From Gammaproteobacteria bacterium (GTDB lineage Bacteria > Pseudomonadota > Gammaproteobacteria > JAJFKO01), in the NCBI GenBank assembly GCA_028284465.1, contig JANQRR010000001.1, forward strand, positions 20,804 to 84,803: DNA of 64,000 bases, given 5' to 3'. How positions within the stretch are numbered: position 1 is the stretch's first letter; every line of letters begins with the position of its first letter. Both the position numbers and the translations under genes were made by a program. Positions 63,976-64,000 of the stretch are shown one piece after another. Under the pieces are notes generated by a model. That model was not told the origin of the DNA. It did no database searches and was given only the letters and a program-made list of their open reading frames with translations.

Positions 63976-64000
63976 GATGATCTCAGAAGATAATTTTTAA

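Noticed and set aside
1..64000. CRISPR array, rRNA, tRNA, intact insertion sequence
   Set aside because: No regular spaced repeats, no tRNA cloverleaf and no complete transposase were noticed; only possible transposase debris near 2100-2300.

Overview
The window looks like a large part of a conjugative plasmid from an AT-rich, probably intracellular gammaproteobacterium of the Legionellales (Legionella, Coxiellaceae or Berkiella-like). The evidence is a complete F-type (tra/trb) conjugation operon headed by a CsrA-like regulator, as in Legionella conjugative elements, an astacin-type protease without signal peptide resembling Legionella effectors, several effector-like orphan proteins, and a plasmid replication/partition operon (parA, two parB-like genes, a TrfA-like initiator) next to iterons and DnaA boxes. 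The species assignment is inference.

Layout. 1-13 kb: AT-rich accessory region with a cut-off PAS protein, orphan effector-like proteins (a two-TM protein, a coiled-coil/TM protein, an astacin protease, a deaminase-like protein), two toxin-antitoxin pairs, decayed genes (cupin, a second higA tail, a BrnA-like fragment), a dense array of hairpins at 2466-2722, and a probable oriT at 8058-8092 whose nic sequence closely resembles that of F. A ribbon-helix-helix gene preceded by eight CATCA-type repeats follows oriT. 13.2-39.3 kb: one leftward operon from the CsrA-like gene through two small orphans, SSB, pilin TraA, TraL/E/K/B/V/C, TrbI, a signal peptidase, TraW/U, TrbC, TraN/F/H/G, TraD and a relaxase-helicase-TOPRIM TraI. 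A lone rightward membrane protein sits between traG and traD, where F carries its exclusion genes. 39.5-42.8 kb: a divergent LexA-like repressor, an orphan, a queuosine-precursor-type transporter and a MatB-like malonyl-CoA synthetase. 42.8-46.5 kb: regulators (TetR, LuxR, a receiver lacking its phosphoacceptor Asp, and a second S24-like repressor without catalytic residues) with a candidate small RNA.

46.5-58.1 kb holds the most unusual system: a leftward, tightly packed cluster NRPS (C-A-T), PKS (KS-AT-KR-ACP-TE), alpha/beta hydrolase, cytosolic PAS histidine kinase and an atypical response regulator. The enzymes form a complete two-module line whose predicted product is an N-acylated gamma-amino-beta-hydroxy acid (statine-like), with malonyl-CoA plausibly supplied by the MatB homologue. 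The sensor pair in the same transcription unit suggests a plasmid-encoded signal or bioactive metabolite with its own sensing circuit. 59.4-64 kb: parB2, trfA-like, parB1, parA, then the origin with a 21-bp-arm palindrome carrying two DnaA boxes, two further DnaA boxes, four 17-bp iterons at 22-23 bp spacing plus a fifth, and two 18-bp palindromes that may be parS. If the molecule is circular, transfer from oriT would bring in the accessory genes first and the tra operon last, as in F.
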